64,000 nucleotides of DNA, taken from Paenibacillus albicereus. GTDB lineage: Bacteria; Bacillota; Bacilli; Paenibacillales; Paenibacillaceae. Shown piece by piece: positions 27,783 to 35,394 of this stretch. Both the position numbers and the translations under genes were made by a program. The DNA is taken from contig NZ_CP051428.1 of NCBI RefSeq assembly GCF_012676905.1, positions 4,054,001 through 4,118,000 on the forward strand, read 5' to 3'. The stretch's first letter is position 1. Every line of letters begins with the position of its first letter. A model generated the notes under the pieces. It ran no database searches, had not been told where the DNA came from, and saw only the letters and a program-made list of their open reading frames with translations.

Positions 27783-28536
27783 TGTTTTTCCTCCCTACCC
27801 GGCTCGCGGTCGGCAGCGGTTGCTTGTCTCGATGCGTGCCGGCCGGCGGCAGCGCCTCGCTGTCCTTGAATTTCGGGATGACCGTCAGCACCGGAAGTCC
27901 CAGCACCTCCGCGACATCCTCCTCGGTCTTGATCGTATCGTCCAGGTACTCCAGCAGGAATGCCAGACCCAGCGCCGCCAGCAGCGAGAGCGCCAGCGCC
28001 ATCGCGATGTTGAGCTTCGCGTTCGGAGCGACCGGAGCGGCTGACGCTTGCGGGTCCGCCTGGTTCAGGATGGAGACGTTGTCCACCTGCAGCAGCTTCG
28101 GAATCTCGTTGGAGAAGACGACGGAAACCGCATTGACGATGCGCGCCGCGCTCTCGTAGCTGCCGTCCCTAGCCGTGACCGACATGACCTGGGTGTCGTT
28201 GACGGAGCTGACGGTCACCTTGCCGGCCAGCTCGCCGGCCGTCTGGTTCAGCTGCGGGTACTCCTCGGCGACGATCTGCATGATGCGCGGCGTCTTGATG
28301 ATTTCCTTGTAGGTTTTGATGAGCTGGATGTTGCTGTTGATGAGGTTGAGATCAAGGCTGGACATCAGTCCTCCGCCATCCTTCACCTGGCCGACGAGCA
28401 GCTTGGCCGAGGCTTCGTACTGCGGCTTCGCGTACCAGTAGGAGTACGTCGCTGCGAGCGAGCCGCTGATGACGACGATCGCCGCGATCATCCAGAGCCG
28501 CTTGCGGATGATGAACAAGTAGTGATTGAGTTCCAA
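27763..28536 (-). CDS. Chain-length determinant / kinase modulator (CpsC/YwqC-like)
   Basis: 257 residues. The start is TTG with GGAGGGG six bases upstream. There are two membrane helices: RLWMIAAIVVISGSLAATYS near the N-terminus and IAMALALSLLAALGLAFLLE near residue 190. The extracellular part between them is the Wzz domain. The cytoplasmic tail after the second helix, EYLDDTIKTEEDVAEVLGLP, activates the kinase. It is the first recognised gene of the EPS operon. Regulation is likely at the promoter between 28537 and 28661. Confidence 0.92.
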   Translation of the reverse strand: MELNHYLFIIRKRLWMIAAIVVISGSLAATYSYWYAKPQYEASAKLLVGQVKDGGGLMSSLDLNLINSNIQLIKTYKEIIKTPRIMQIVAEEYPQLNQTAGELAGKVTVSSVNDTQVMSVTARDGSYESAARIVNAVSVVFSNEIPKLLQVDNVSILNQADPQASAAPVAPNAKLNIAMALALSLLAALGLAFLLEYLDDTIKTEEDVAEVLGLPVLTVIPKFKDSEALPPAGTHRDKQPLPTASRVGRKNNVTLDA

Positions 28537-28661
28537 GATGTCCCCTCCAAATGAGAATTCTTAACGAGTTATTAGAGAGCTTTAATTATTCGAATCGAGA
28601 ACTTTCATGGAAAAAAAATAGCATCCATCGGATTCTTCTCCTTTGTCTGCTCTAGCTTCGA
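28537..28661 (-). promoter_or_regulatory. Leader upstream of the EPS operon
   Basis: A 125-base AT-rich gap between the small gene at 28662 and cpsC. Only the cpsC ribosome binding site (GGAGGGG, 28543-28549 complement) is clear. A run of T residues on the minus strand near 28610-28620 has no stem before it strong enough to call a terminator. No convincing -35/-10 pair was found. Confidence 0.3.
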
Positions 28662-28964
28662 TTATCGACGATCGGCCGCCGCTCTCTGCAGAAACGTCTC
28701 GACGCTGCCTCCGCCCAGCACATGCTCCATCAGCTGATCGGCACCTTCGGCGATGCCGCGCTCGCGCAGCAACCCGGTCAGCAGCAGGGCCGCATCCGCA
28801 GGCAAGCCCGCGCCGGCCGGAGCGGCCGCCGGCTTCGCTCGATCCGCCGTCGCCGGTCCGTCTGCCGCCAGCATCTCGTCCTGCGCCAGTCGATCCAAAA
28901 AAAGGCGAAGCCTCTCCCTCTTCGCTGCCATCGACCGGTCTTCCGCCTGCTTTTGAAGCGCCAT
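28662..28964 (-). CDS. Small hypothetical protein ahead of the EPS operon
   Basis: 100 residues, family not recognised. AGGAGG lies seven bases before the ATG, which is good support for a real gene. The N-terminal 40 residues are charged and helical (KRERLRLFLDRLAQDEMLAA); residues 42-58 are Ala/Pro/Gly-rich; residues 59-100 are again helical and include LLRERGIAEGADQLMEHVL. No signal peptide or membrane segment, so cytoplasmic. Its position, 125 bases before cpsC on the same strand, suggests a regulator or accessory of EPS synthesis, but nothing in the sequence proves it. Confidence 0.65.
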   Translation of the reverse strand: MALQKQAEDRSMAAKRERLRLFLDRLAQDEMLAADGPATADRAKPAAAPAGAGLPADAALLLTGLLRERGIAEGADQLMEHVLGGGSVETFLQRAAADRR

Positions 28965-29441
28965 ATCGGTTCCTCCTGAATCATCAGACTTCTCGTGGAT
29001 CAGACACCAGCCGTCAGAAGCCGCCTCGCTCTAGGGACAAGCATCCGACACTCCGGAGCTTGTTGGTAACGATTATGACACAGATAGTAGCAAAGGCATG
29101 AGGGAAGAAAGGCGCGTTTCGGATTAGTCTTTCTTATTCATTTTCAAGTCCTATTTTCAAGCTTTGCTTCCTGCATCACCTCCACGCCAAGCATGAATTT
29201 TCAGAAATGTTTCCGCTTTCAGATCCATGTATGCGCTCCCTTTCCTTTTCCTAGAAAACGCTTGCTTCGTTTTCTCCAATGACTTCCGGCTCATGACCCG
29301 GGAAACGCGAAAAAGACTGGAAATCCCGTATGGCAAGCGGGTATTCCAGTCTTCCTGGTTTGCTGTCGAGCTGACATGGTCCTGCCGGGCCGACTAGAGC
29401 CCAAGGACTTGCGAATCAGATGATCCTCCGAAATTCCCGGT
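28965..29441 (-). other. 477-base gap holding the GtrA terminator and the upstream region of the small gene
   Basis: This stretch carries the GtrA terminator (see 29310-29353) and the promoter region of the small gene at 28662. A weak extended -10 (TGTCATAAT on the minus strand, near 29074-29082) is the best promoter signal. No other gene with a ribosome binding site was found. The 70 bases after the GtrA stop codon hold nothing clear. Confidence 0.4.
29310..29353 (-). terminator. Intrinsic terminator of the GtrA gene
   Basis: Long inverted repeat 29313-29328 / 29338-29353 (AAGACTGGA and its complement at the ends), followed on the minus strand by TTTTTCG. Confidence 0.75.
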
Positions 29442-29876
29442 TCAGCTCTGCTCCGAATTCGTTTCGACAAGTTTCGCGACTTTGGTCACCTCCGCCGATG
29501 CCCCGGATTCTCGGAATACCCAGAGCCGATTCAAAATGAATCCGATTCCAGTCGCGATTACGATCGAGATCGCTTTGCCGATCAGCGCGTTCCAGCCGAG
29601 CCATTCCTCGCAAACGACCAGAATCGCGGTCGATAATCCGAACATGAGGCCGTTTACGGCGAGAAATTTCAGTAGTTCCGCTTTGTCGGCCCGGCCTCTG
29701 CGACCAAAGGTCCAGGTGCGGTTGACCAAATAGCTGTTGATGGTCCCGCAAGCGAAGCTTGCCGTCTGGGCCAGCAGGTAATTGACGCCGAGCAGCGCGT
29801 GCAGCAAGACGAACACGCCGTAATCGACCAGCGTGTTCATGACGCCGGTCAAGCCGTATTTGACTAAAGTTCCCAT
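29442..29876 (-). CDS. GtrA family membrane protein
   Basis: 144 residues with four membrane helices: LTGVMNTLVDYGVFVLLHAL, AQTASFACGTINSYLVNRTW, FLAVNGLMFGLSTAILVV and GKAISIVIATGIGFILNRLW. The loop after the second helix contains the family NRTWTF motif. GtrA proteins are thought to help flip undecaprenyl-linked sugars or act with teichoic-acid and O-antigen glucosylation enzymes. Here it lies upstream of the EPS operon on the same strand but has its own terminator. Either it helps in decoration of the EPS or in another wall polymer. Confidence 0.88.
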   Translation of the reverse strand: MGTLVKYGLTGVMNTLVDYGVFVLLHALLGVNYLLAQTASFACGTINSYLVNRTWTFGRRGRADKAELLKFLAVNGLMFGLSTAILVVCEEWLGWNALIGKAISIVIATGIGFILNRLWVFRESGASAEVTKVAKLVETNSEQS

Positions 29877-30034
29877 GGCTCTTTATTCTTTCCTTCCTTG
29901 CCTCGAGCGGCGCGGTCTGCCTCCACCGTAATGCAACGCGAGGGCCCTCGTCAAGGATTGCAAGAGAATAGTGAGATTGGTCTTATCCTATAATAAACTA
30001 ACTACAATAATTTAGAACGAGGTTAAACCCGACT

Positions 30035-30931
30035 ATGACCATTAGATTGAATCAGCCTTTGTCTTTAGGTGGGCTTGTAATATTTTTTTTATCAATGATG
30101 ACGAACAACGTGTCTATGGAAAACTCTCCCTATATAGCGACCTCTAGTTGGACAAATCACTTCTTAATCGCTCATGCAGCTGGTTCAGTTGACCATCAAA
30201 GCTTCACCAATTCACGCGAAGCGTTTGAACAAAATTATAATCAAGGCTACCGCGTCTTCGAGGTCGACTTGCAGCTGACGACGGACGGCTACCTGCTCAG
30301 CCGCCACGACTGGGGCAACTACCTGTACGACCGGTTCAAGCAGGTCATTCCCCGCGAGCAGATGGACCGCCCGGCTCCGCTGGAGCTCGTCCTCTCCTTG
30401 CCGATCTACGGCCGCTATCATGCGATGAGCTTCGAGCAGATCGCCGAGCTGCTGCAAAACTATCCCGACATCTGGGTCGTCACCGACACAAAAGGAACGA
30501 GCGAGCATGAAGTCCGCCAGCAGTTCGAGGCGATGCTGCGAGCCGCTGCCGGCAAGGAAGGCGTGCTGGACCGCGTCGTCCCGCAGCTGTACAGCCGCGA
30601 CATGCTTCGCTGGGTGGAAAGCGTCCACTCTTTTCCTTCCTATATATATACGCTGTATCAATCGCAGGACACCGACCAGCAGGTGCTCGACTTCGTTCGG
30701 GCCGAGCCGAAGATCGACGCCATTGCAATCGTCCAGGACCGCGCTATGAAGTCCGCTTCGTTGATCGCCAGGCTCGAGTCGTTGCGCGTGCCGGTCTATG
30801 CGCATACCGTCAACGATCCGACGGCCATCCGCGACTTGGCGGCGATCGGCGTTGATGGCGTCTACAGCGATTCGATGACCTACGAGCGCTTGGAGCAATC
30901 TCGAATTCGGCTGCCAAAAAGAAATTCTTGA
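30035..30931 (+). CDS. Glycerophosphodiester phosphodiesterase-like protein
   Basis: 298 residues. A hydrophobic N-terminal stretch (GGLVIFFLSMMTNNV, residues 12-26) looks like a signal or anchor, so the enzyme should act outside the membrane. The fold shows FLIAHAAGSVDH, GYRVFEVDLQLTTDGYLLSRHDW with the Glu/Asp and His of a GDPD active site, and VDGVYSDSM at the end of the barrel. The first His motif is unusual (AHAAG rather than HRG). The first 70 codons are AT-rich while the rest is GC-rich, with an abrupt change near base 30240. Substrate may be a glycerophosphodiester or teichoic acid. Confidence 0.75.
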   Translation: MTIRLNQPLSLGGLVIFFLSMMTNNVSMENSPYIATSSWTNHFLIAHAAGSVDHQSFTNSREAFEQNYNQGYRVFEVDLQLTTDGYLLSRHDWGNYLYDRFKQVIPREQMDRPAPLELVLSLPIYGRYHAMSFEQIAELLQNYPDIWVVTDTKGTSEHEVRQQFEAMLRAAAGKEGVLDRVVPQLYSRDMLRWVESVHSFPSYIYTLYQSQDTDQQVLDFVRAEPKIDAIAIVQDRAMKSASLIARLESLRVPVYAHTVNDPTAIRDLAAIGVDGVYSDSMTYERLEQSRIRLPKRNS

Positions 30932-31220
30932 TGCGGACGGATCGAAGGCAGGAATGGAGCTTTGAATCCAGAAACCTTGTAGAAAGAAATTCGTATCAGA
31001 GGTTGCAACTGTTGTCAAGTTTGATTATACTTACTTTACGAAAGAAACGAATTGCATGCTATTCATACTTGCAACTTCCGCAATCCTTGCCGTTGTAACC
31101 ATTTCATAACGCTTTTTTAAGAATCTCTTAATCTTGCTTGGGTACAATAAGAACAACCAAGAACGACAAGGAAAGACCGATAAAGCTTGACCAACTCGAA
31201 AAGAATTGGAGTGAAGAGAC
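30932..31220 (+). other. 289-base gap, increasingly AT-rich, with promoter of the small gene
   Basis: Contains a -10-like TACAAT at 31143-31148 and a GGAGTG ribosome binding site at 31208-31213 for the next gene. No terminator for the phosphodiesterase gene was found. Nothing else is clear. Confidence 0.3.
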
Positions 31221-31451
31221 ATGAGAACGCTCATTTCCTTTCAAAACAAAAAAATTCCCGTTTATGTAACGGAACAAAACAATAAAAAAGCGTTGGATAA
31301 ACTGGGCGAAGTCATGAACCGCAAGCTATTCACCGGCAAAAACTCGCTCAAGAACAGCCTTCGCTCGCTCATCAGCGTGGAGATTACCGGCAGCGAAGCG
31401 ACGCTGCATACGTACAACGAAAAGGATACGTTGACGATCTCTCTTTACTAG
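31221..31451 (+). CDS. Small AT-rich hypothetical protein
   Basis: 76 residues, not recognised. GGAGTG lies seven bases before the ATG and a strong terminator follows, so a gene is likely. The protein is basic and mixed alpha/beta in appearance: a strand MRTLISFQNKKIPVYVTE, then a helix KKALDKLGEVMNRKL, then two strands (SLISVEITGS, TLHTYNEKDTLTISLY). No signal peptide. Codon use is richer in A/T than in the neighbours to the left and right, although GC-rich codons appear in the middle. It stands alone at the left edge of the AT-rich patch. Confidence 0.6.
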   Translation: MRTLISFQNKKIPVYVTEQNNKKALDKLGEVMNRKLFTGKNSLKNSLRSLISVEITGSEATLHTYNEKDTLTISLY

Positions 31452-31954
31452 TACATTGGTACAAGAGTAAAGACAGAAATTAAAAACATTTTTAGAAAAA
31501 TAACCAGTCGCCATGAGTTATCTGGCGACTGGTTATTTATTTTTAACTTTTAGTTTTTAATTTACATTCTTTTATACCGTTGCGTTCACATGTGAATTGA
31601 TATTTTGACATTACTAGTTATTTTATTTGTGGTTCTATATACCTAAAGTTTAGAATCAGCAAAAATAAACAACCTTTTTTTTAAAACCATACTTATATGG
31701 TATTTAATCATTATAAATTTATAATAGTTATTTAACTAATAGAAAATTACCTAATTTTACTATATAACACCTGTTAAATTAGTAAATATATTTAAATTAC
31801 ATATTATCAAAATAAAAGTATTAAACTTAATCTAGTATAAAATTTATATAAATATATAATTTGTATAAATGTAAAATGAGTCCAATTTACTATGTATTAA
31901 ATGAGATAATATGTTATAATAGAACCTGTTAAATAAATTAATTGGAGGTATAGA
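31452..31954 (+). other. 503-base very AT-rich gap with terminator and promoter
   Basis: After the terminator at 31498-31540 this stretch is almost all A and T, the most extreme composition in the window. An extended -10 promoter TGTTATAAT sits at 31912-31920 in front of the secreted-protein gene. The word CCTGTTAAAT occurs twice, near 31769 and 31924. No protein-coding frame with a ribosome binding site was seen inside. Confidence 0.6.
31498..31540 (+). terminator. Intrinsic terminator of the small gene
   Basis: Perfect 16-bp stem (31498-31513 with 31523-31538), loop of nine, ending in TTATTTAT; A-rich on the other side, so it may also work on the minus strand. Confidence 0.85.
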
Positions 31955-32443
31955 ATGAAAAAAATCACTCTTCTACTCTCATCGACCCTCGTTGCTTCTT
32001 CACTATTTACTGGAAGTTATGTCAGTTCGGCTTATCCGTCTATTACAACTACTGAGACTTCTCTGTCTTCCTTTACAGCTTCTGAAACGCGACTGTCCTC
32101 CTTTTTACTAGTTAAACCTCCTGTAATTTCTCCACAAGCTCTACTTTTAGGCGAAACAAAAACCTTTGATGGTCAAGGTTCTTCAGGATTTATCTTTAAC
32201 AAAGCAAGTTCCAAGGTACGAATCTATGTAAAGAATTGGTCCAGTAAGCCAGTTGATTTAAAACTGATTAGTCCTCAAGGTTATAATTGGCTTGATCGAC
32301 GATTGACAACTTCAGGAGATGGAAGCAAAATAGAAACAACTGTCGATTGGGGTACCGCTCAAAACGGGAATTGGTCATTTACCTATGTCACTACGGATGG
32401 AAGTCAAGGGAAAATTGAATTGGCTGTTCGTGATGATGTTTAA
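31955..32443 (+). CDS. Secreted AT-rich orphan protein
   Basis: 162 residues, not recognised. Signal peptide at residues 1-27 (KKITLLLSSTLVASSLFTGS). Residues 28-65 are Ser/Thr-rich with a near repeat (TETSLSSFTA and SETRLSSFLL). Residues 66-162 look like one beta-sandwich domain with SKVRIYVKNWSSKPVDLKLI, TVDWGTAQNGNWSFTYVT and IELAVRDDV, which resembles accessory domains of secreted enzymes. GGAGG lies eight bases before the ATG; promoter and terminator are both visible, so it is a monocistron. Base composition is far from its neighbours, a sign of transfer or of relaxed composition. Confidence 0.75.
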   Translation: MKKITLLLSSTLVASSLFTGSYVSSAYPSITTTETSLSSFTASETRLSSFLLVKPPVISPQALLLGETKTFDGQGSSGFIFNKASSKVRIYVKNWSSKPVDLKLISPQGYNWLDRRLTTSGDGSKIETTVDWGTAQNGNWSFTYVTTDGSQGKIELAVRDDV

Positions 32444-32461
32444 TCTAGCTTTAAAAATTGA

Positions 32462-32492
32462 GATCCTTGCTAAAAGCAGGGGTCTTTTTTTC
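32462..32492 (+). terminator. Intrinsic terminator of the secreted orphan gene
   Basis: 10-bp stem with two G-U pairs (32462-32471 with 32475-32484) followed by T7, 18 bases after the stop codon. Confidence 0.85.
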
Positions 32493-32582
32493 TTCATATT
32501 GATAATATGGTTTTGAGCTGGCTTAAGATATGATACATTGTTTTCATCGCAAGCATCCTTATTCGATGGAGGAGAAGCCGCC

Positions 32583-33569
32583 ATGCTGTTCGTCTCGAAC
32601 CGGGACATGCACGATCCGTCCCTCAACCTCGCCTTGGAGGAGTACATCCTGCGCCATCTTCCCGCCGACAACGACTACCTCCTGTTCTATATCAACGAGC
32701 CGTCCATCATCATCGGCAAAAACCAGAACACGCTCGAGGAGATCAACGAGGAATACGTCAAGGAGCAGGGCCTCCATGTCGTACGCCGCCTCTCCGGCGG
32801 AGGGGCCGTCTACCACGATCACGGCAACCTCAATTACAGCTTCATCACGAAGGACGACGGCGAGTCGTTCCGCAACTACCGCAAGTTCACCGCTCCGGTG
32901 ATCGACGCGCTGCGCTCGATGGGCGTCGAGGCCGAGCTGAGCGGGCGCAACGACATCCAGGTCGGCGAGCGCAAAATATCCGGCAACGCCCAGTTTGCGA
33001 CGCGCGGTCGCATGTATACGCACGGCACGCTGCTGTTCCAGTCCGACATCTCCCATGTCGCCTCCGCGCTCAAGGTCAATCCGGAAAAGTTCAAGTCGAA
33101 GTCGACCAAGTCGGTCCGCAGCCGCGTCGCCAACATTTCCGAATTCCTGCAGGAGCCGATGACGGTCGAGCAGTTCCGCTCCCGTCTGCTGACGGCGCTC
33201 TACGAGGGACGCACCGTGGAAGCGTACGAGCTGACCGACGCCGACTGGGAAGGCGTGCGCAAGCTCGCCGACGAGCGCTACCGCAACTGGGACTGGAACT
33301 ACGGCCGCTCGCCGGCGTTCAACATGCGGCAGGTCAAGCGGCTGTCCGCCGGCACGTACGATGTCCGGCTCAATGTCGCCGCCGGGCGCATCGAGCAAGC
33401 CTCCATCTACGGCGACTTTTTCGGCACCGCCGAGGTCGCCGAGCTCGAGGAGCTGCTGGCCGGCATCCGCTATGAGCCGGAGGCGGTCCGCGAAGCGCTC
33501 GAGGGCGTAGAGCTCACTCCCTATCTTGGCCCGGTCGAGCCGGACGAATTCCTGCAGCTGCTGTTCTGA
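32583..33569 (+). CDS. lplA: Lipoate-protein ligase
   Basis: 328 residues. The ATG at 32583 is chosen because GGAGGAG lies eight bases upstream; the frame is open 45 bases earlier without a site. It activates lipoate with ATP and joins it to lysines of dehydrogenase E2 or GcvH proteins. Marks are FYINEPSIIIGKNQN, the RRLSGGGAVYHDHGNLNYSF substrate loop and the VGERKISGNAQF lysine region. The C-terminal 90 residues form the accessory domain of bacterial LplA (about 330 residues in total). It ends with a strong terminator and is a single gene. Confidence 0.92.
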   Translation: MLFVSNRDMHDPSLNLALEEYILRHLPADNDYLLFYINEPSIIIGKNQNTLEEINEEYVKEQGLHVVRRLSGGGAVYHDHGNLNYSFITKDDGESFRNYRKFTAPVIDALRSMGVEAELSGRNDIQVGERKISGNAQFATRGRMYTHGTLLFQSDISHVASALKVNPEKFKSKSTKSVRSRVANISEFLQEPMTVEQFRSRLLTALYEGRTVEAYELTDADWEGVRKLADERYRNWDWNYGRSPAFNMRQVKRLSAGTYDVRLNVAAGRIEQASIYGDFFGTAEVAELEELLAGIRYEPEAVREALEGVELTPYLGPVEPDEFLQLLF

Positions 33570-33719
33570 CGAGGCTGCGGGCATGCAACGCCTGATTGAG
33601 CAGGCTGCAGCTCCTCTCCTGCAGGCGCCCAGCCTGCACCGCTGCTCCGGGAGAACGCTCGCCGGCCTTCTCCGGCTTCAACTCTTTCCCGCGAGCCATT
33701 TTCTCCACCCCAGCAAAGG

Positions 33720-33752
33720 AAGCTCCCGCCTAGGTTGGCGGGAGCTTTTTTC
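33720..33752 (+). terminator. Intrinsic terminator after lplA
   Basis: 11-bp stem AAGCTCCCGCC/GGCGGGAGCTT (33720-33730 with 33737-33747) followed by T6. It lies 150 bases after the stop codon; the bases between hold no gene. Confidence 0.85.
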
Positions 33753-33820
33753 GATGCTCGGCTTTCTGTCCGACTGCCTCATCCCGACTGCTTCATTCCG
33801 AGAGCTTCATTCCGAGAGCT

Positions 33821-34573
33821 TCATTCCGACGGCTTCGCGACCGCCTCGGCCGCAGCCGCCAGGTAGTAGCTGAGCCCGGCCTGCTTGCCTTCCAGCAGCT
33901 GCCGGTGGAACGGGTCCTCCCGGAAGAAGACGCTCTGCTCCACGAAGGACTGAGGCGTCACGGCATGGCCATGCGCCTGCATGAACAAGATATGCTGCCG
34001 GACCGCTCCGGTCGCCGCTTCCCCGTCATGCCGCTCTCCGCTCCGCAGCAGGTCCGCCAACGTTTCGGTAAACTGCGCGGACTCCTCCGCCTGCTCGTTC
34101 AAGCTTCCGACGTCGAGCGGAAGCTCGGTCCCCAGATCATGGCCGTACTGCTCCTGGACGTACTCGCGCTGCTGCCGCATCGCTTCCTTCCATTGCTCTT
34201 CGTCCTTAAATCCTTCAAATTGATCCACGCTCATCTTGATCTCCTCTCCTTTTCTCGCGGCCTGAATCGCTCCCTCAAGCGTTCGCAGCATCCGTTTCCA
34301 CCGGTCGATGCGCTCCACCGTCCTCCCGTGCTGGTCCTCCAGCAAACAAAGCGTATTCGGCTCCTGATCCAGAAGCTGCTTGATCTGCTCCAGCGTGAAC
34401 TCCAGCTCGCGGTAGAACAAAATATGCCGCAGGCGAAGCATCTCCTCCGGTCCGTAAAAACGGTATCCCGCCTCGCTCACTTCGGCCGGCGGCAGCAGGC
34501 CGATCCGATGGTAATAATGAAGCGTCTTGACCGTGACGCCGCCCGCTTCCGCCATCTCGCTCACTCCAAGCAT
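33821..34573 (-). CDS. MerR-family regulator with TipAS ligand domain
   Basis: 250 residues. The ATG at 34573 is chosen because GGAGGAG lies five bases upstream and the HTH begins at once. Residues 1-70 form the MerR winged helix (VSEMAEAGGVTVKTLHYYHRIGLLPP). Residues 75-112 form the dimer helix. Residues about 120-250 resemble the TipAS antibiotic-binding domain (SEEIKMSVDQFEGFKDEEQWKEA, FVEQSVFFRED). TipA and Mta bind thiopeptides or drugs and activate their own promoter. That fits the promoter found upstream. Target genes other than itself are unknown. Confidence 0.9.
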   Translation of the reverse strand: MLGVSEMAEAGGVTVKTLHYYHRIGLLPPAEVSEAGYRFYGPEEMLRLRHILFYRELEFTLEQIKQLLDQEPNTLCLLEDQHGRTVERIDRWKRMLRTLEGAIQAARKGEEIKMSVDQFEGFKDEEQWKEAMRQQREYVQEQYGHDLGTELPLDVGSLNEQAEESAQFTETLADLLRSGERHDGEAATGAVRQHILFMQAHGHAVTPQSFVEQSVFFREDPFHRQLLEGKQAGLSYYLAAAAEAVAKPSE

Positions 34574-34596
34574 GCTCGCTCCTCCTTCCTTAGCTA

Positions 34597-34627
34597 ACGA
34601 TACACCCTCCTCTTGCAGGAGAGTCAA
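34597..34627 (-). promoter_or_regulatory. MerR-type promoter with 19-bp spacer and dyad operator
   Basis: On the minus strand: -35 TTGACT (34622-34627), a 19-base spacer, and -10 TATCGT (34597-34602). The spacer carries an inverted repeat ACTCTCCT-GCAAG-AGGAGGGT (one mismatch in eight). Overlong spacers with such dyads are the mark of promoters that MerR proteins untwist. The start site would fall 15 to 20 bases before the regulator ATG. Confidence 0.8.
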
Positions 34628-34767
34628 CCCCGGCGGCCTTAAAAAAACGAGTACGCCAAACACCGGATTTCCTCGAAGGAAATCCGGTTCTATCCGGTGC
34701 GAGCGGCACGACCGCTCCCGGGTCTGGACAGGCTTCGGCTTCATCGCTTCGTCCCGACGATATCAAT

Positions 34768-35211
34768 TCAGCCGAATTGGATGACGCGATTGTTGTCGCG
34801 CTCGAAGCCTTGGAAGCGGCTGCCGCGAAACGTCAGCTTGCCGACATCGCCTTCGGCCAGCTGGCCGTAATCCCGCCCGCTGACCGTAAACTCCAGCCGG
34901 TCTCCGCTTTCCACTTGGAACGTCGCGTAATAATCCGTGCGCGTCTGCTGCTGCCCTTCCTCATAGGGTTGCTGGCTGCGCACGCGCGAGCGCTTGCTTA
35001 CGACCGCGGCCTTGACCGAGAGCAGCGGCTGGGCGCTGCTTCGGCTCCAGCTGGCGTACGAGCGGATCAGCCCCGCTCCGATGATGACCGCGATGACCGC
35101 GATCAAGATCGTCAAGCTCGTTCCCGCCGCCGTGAAGATCGAATCGATGCCCGAATCGGTTCCCAATCCCGTTCCCTCCCCGATGACTGACCTTAGGCTC
35201 CTTAGTCCCAT
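34768..35211 (-). CDS. DUF2500 family membrane protein
   Basis: 147 residues. One membrane helix at residues about 32-50 (LTILIAVIAVIIGAGLIRSY). The rest, residues 60-147, is a beta-rich domain with PLLSVKAAVVSKRSRV, DYYATFQVESGDRLEFTVSG and YGQLAEGDVGKLTFRG, the pattern of DUF2500. No function is known. The start is not certain; other in-frame starts lie close by. It lies upstream of the MerR gene and on the same strand, but the MerR promoter between them argues that they are read separately. Confidence 0.75.
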   Translation of the reverse strand: MGLRSLRSVIGEGTGLGTDSGIDSIFTAAGTSLTILIAVIAVIIGAGLIRSYASWSRSSAQPLLSVKAAVVSKRSRVRSQQPYEEGQQQTRTDYYATFQVESGDRLEFTVSGRDYGQLAEGDVGKLTFRGSRFQGFERDNNRVIQFG

Positions 35212-35394
35212 TTTATGTCGGCGCGGGAAGCTTATTCGGGGGGATTGGCCGGACTCGTCCTTCTTCGCGCCGGCCCGGCTCCGCTGCCACCAAAAAAGCC
35301 GTCCCGCCCATGCCGGCGAAGCCGGCTTGGCGGAACAGCTTCTTAAACGGTCGGCCCAGGCCGAGGGTCGACCGCCAGCTTGCCTTTGATCGGC

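Noticed and set aside
31452-31954. Insertion sequence or attachment site in the AT-rich gap
   Set aside because: No transposase or integrase remnants, no terminal inverted repeats and no tRNA end nearby; only a 10-base word occurs twice.
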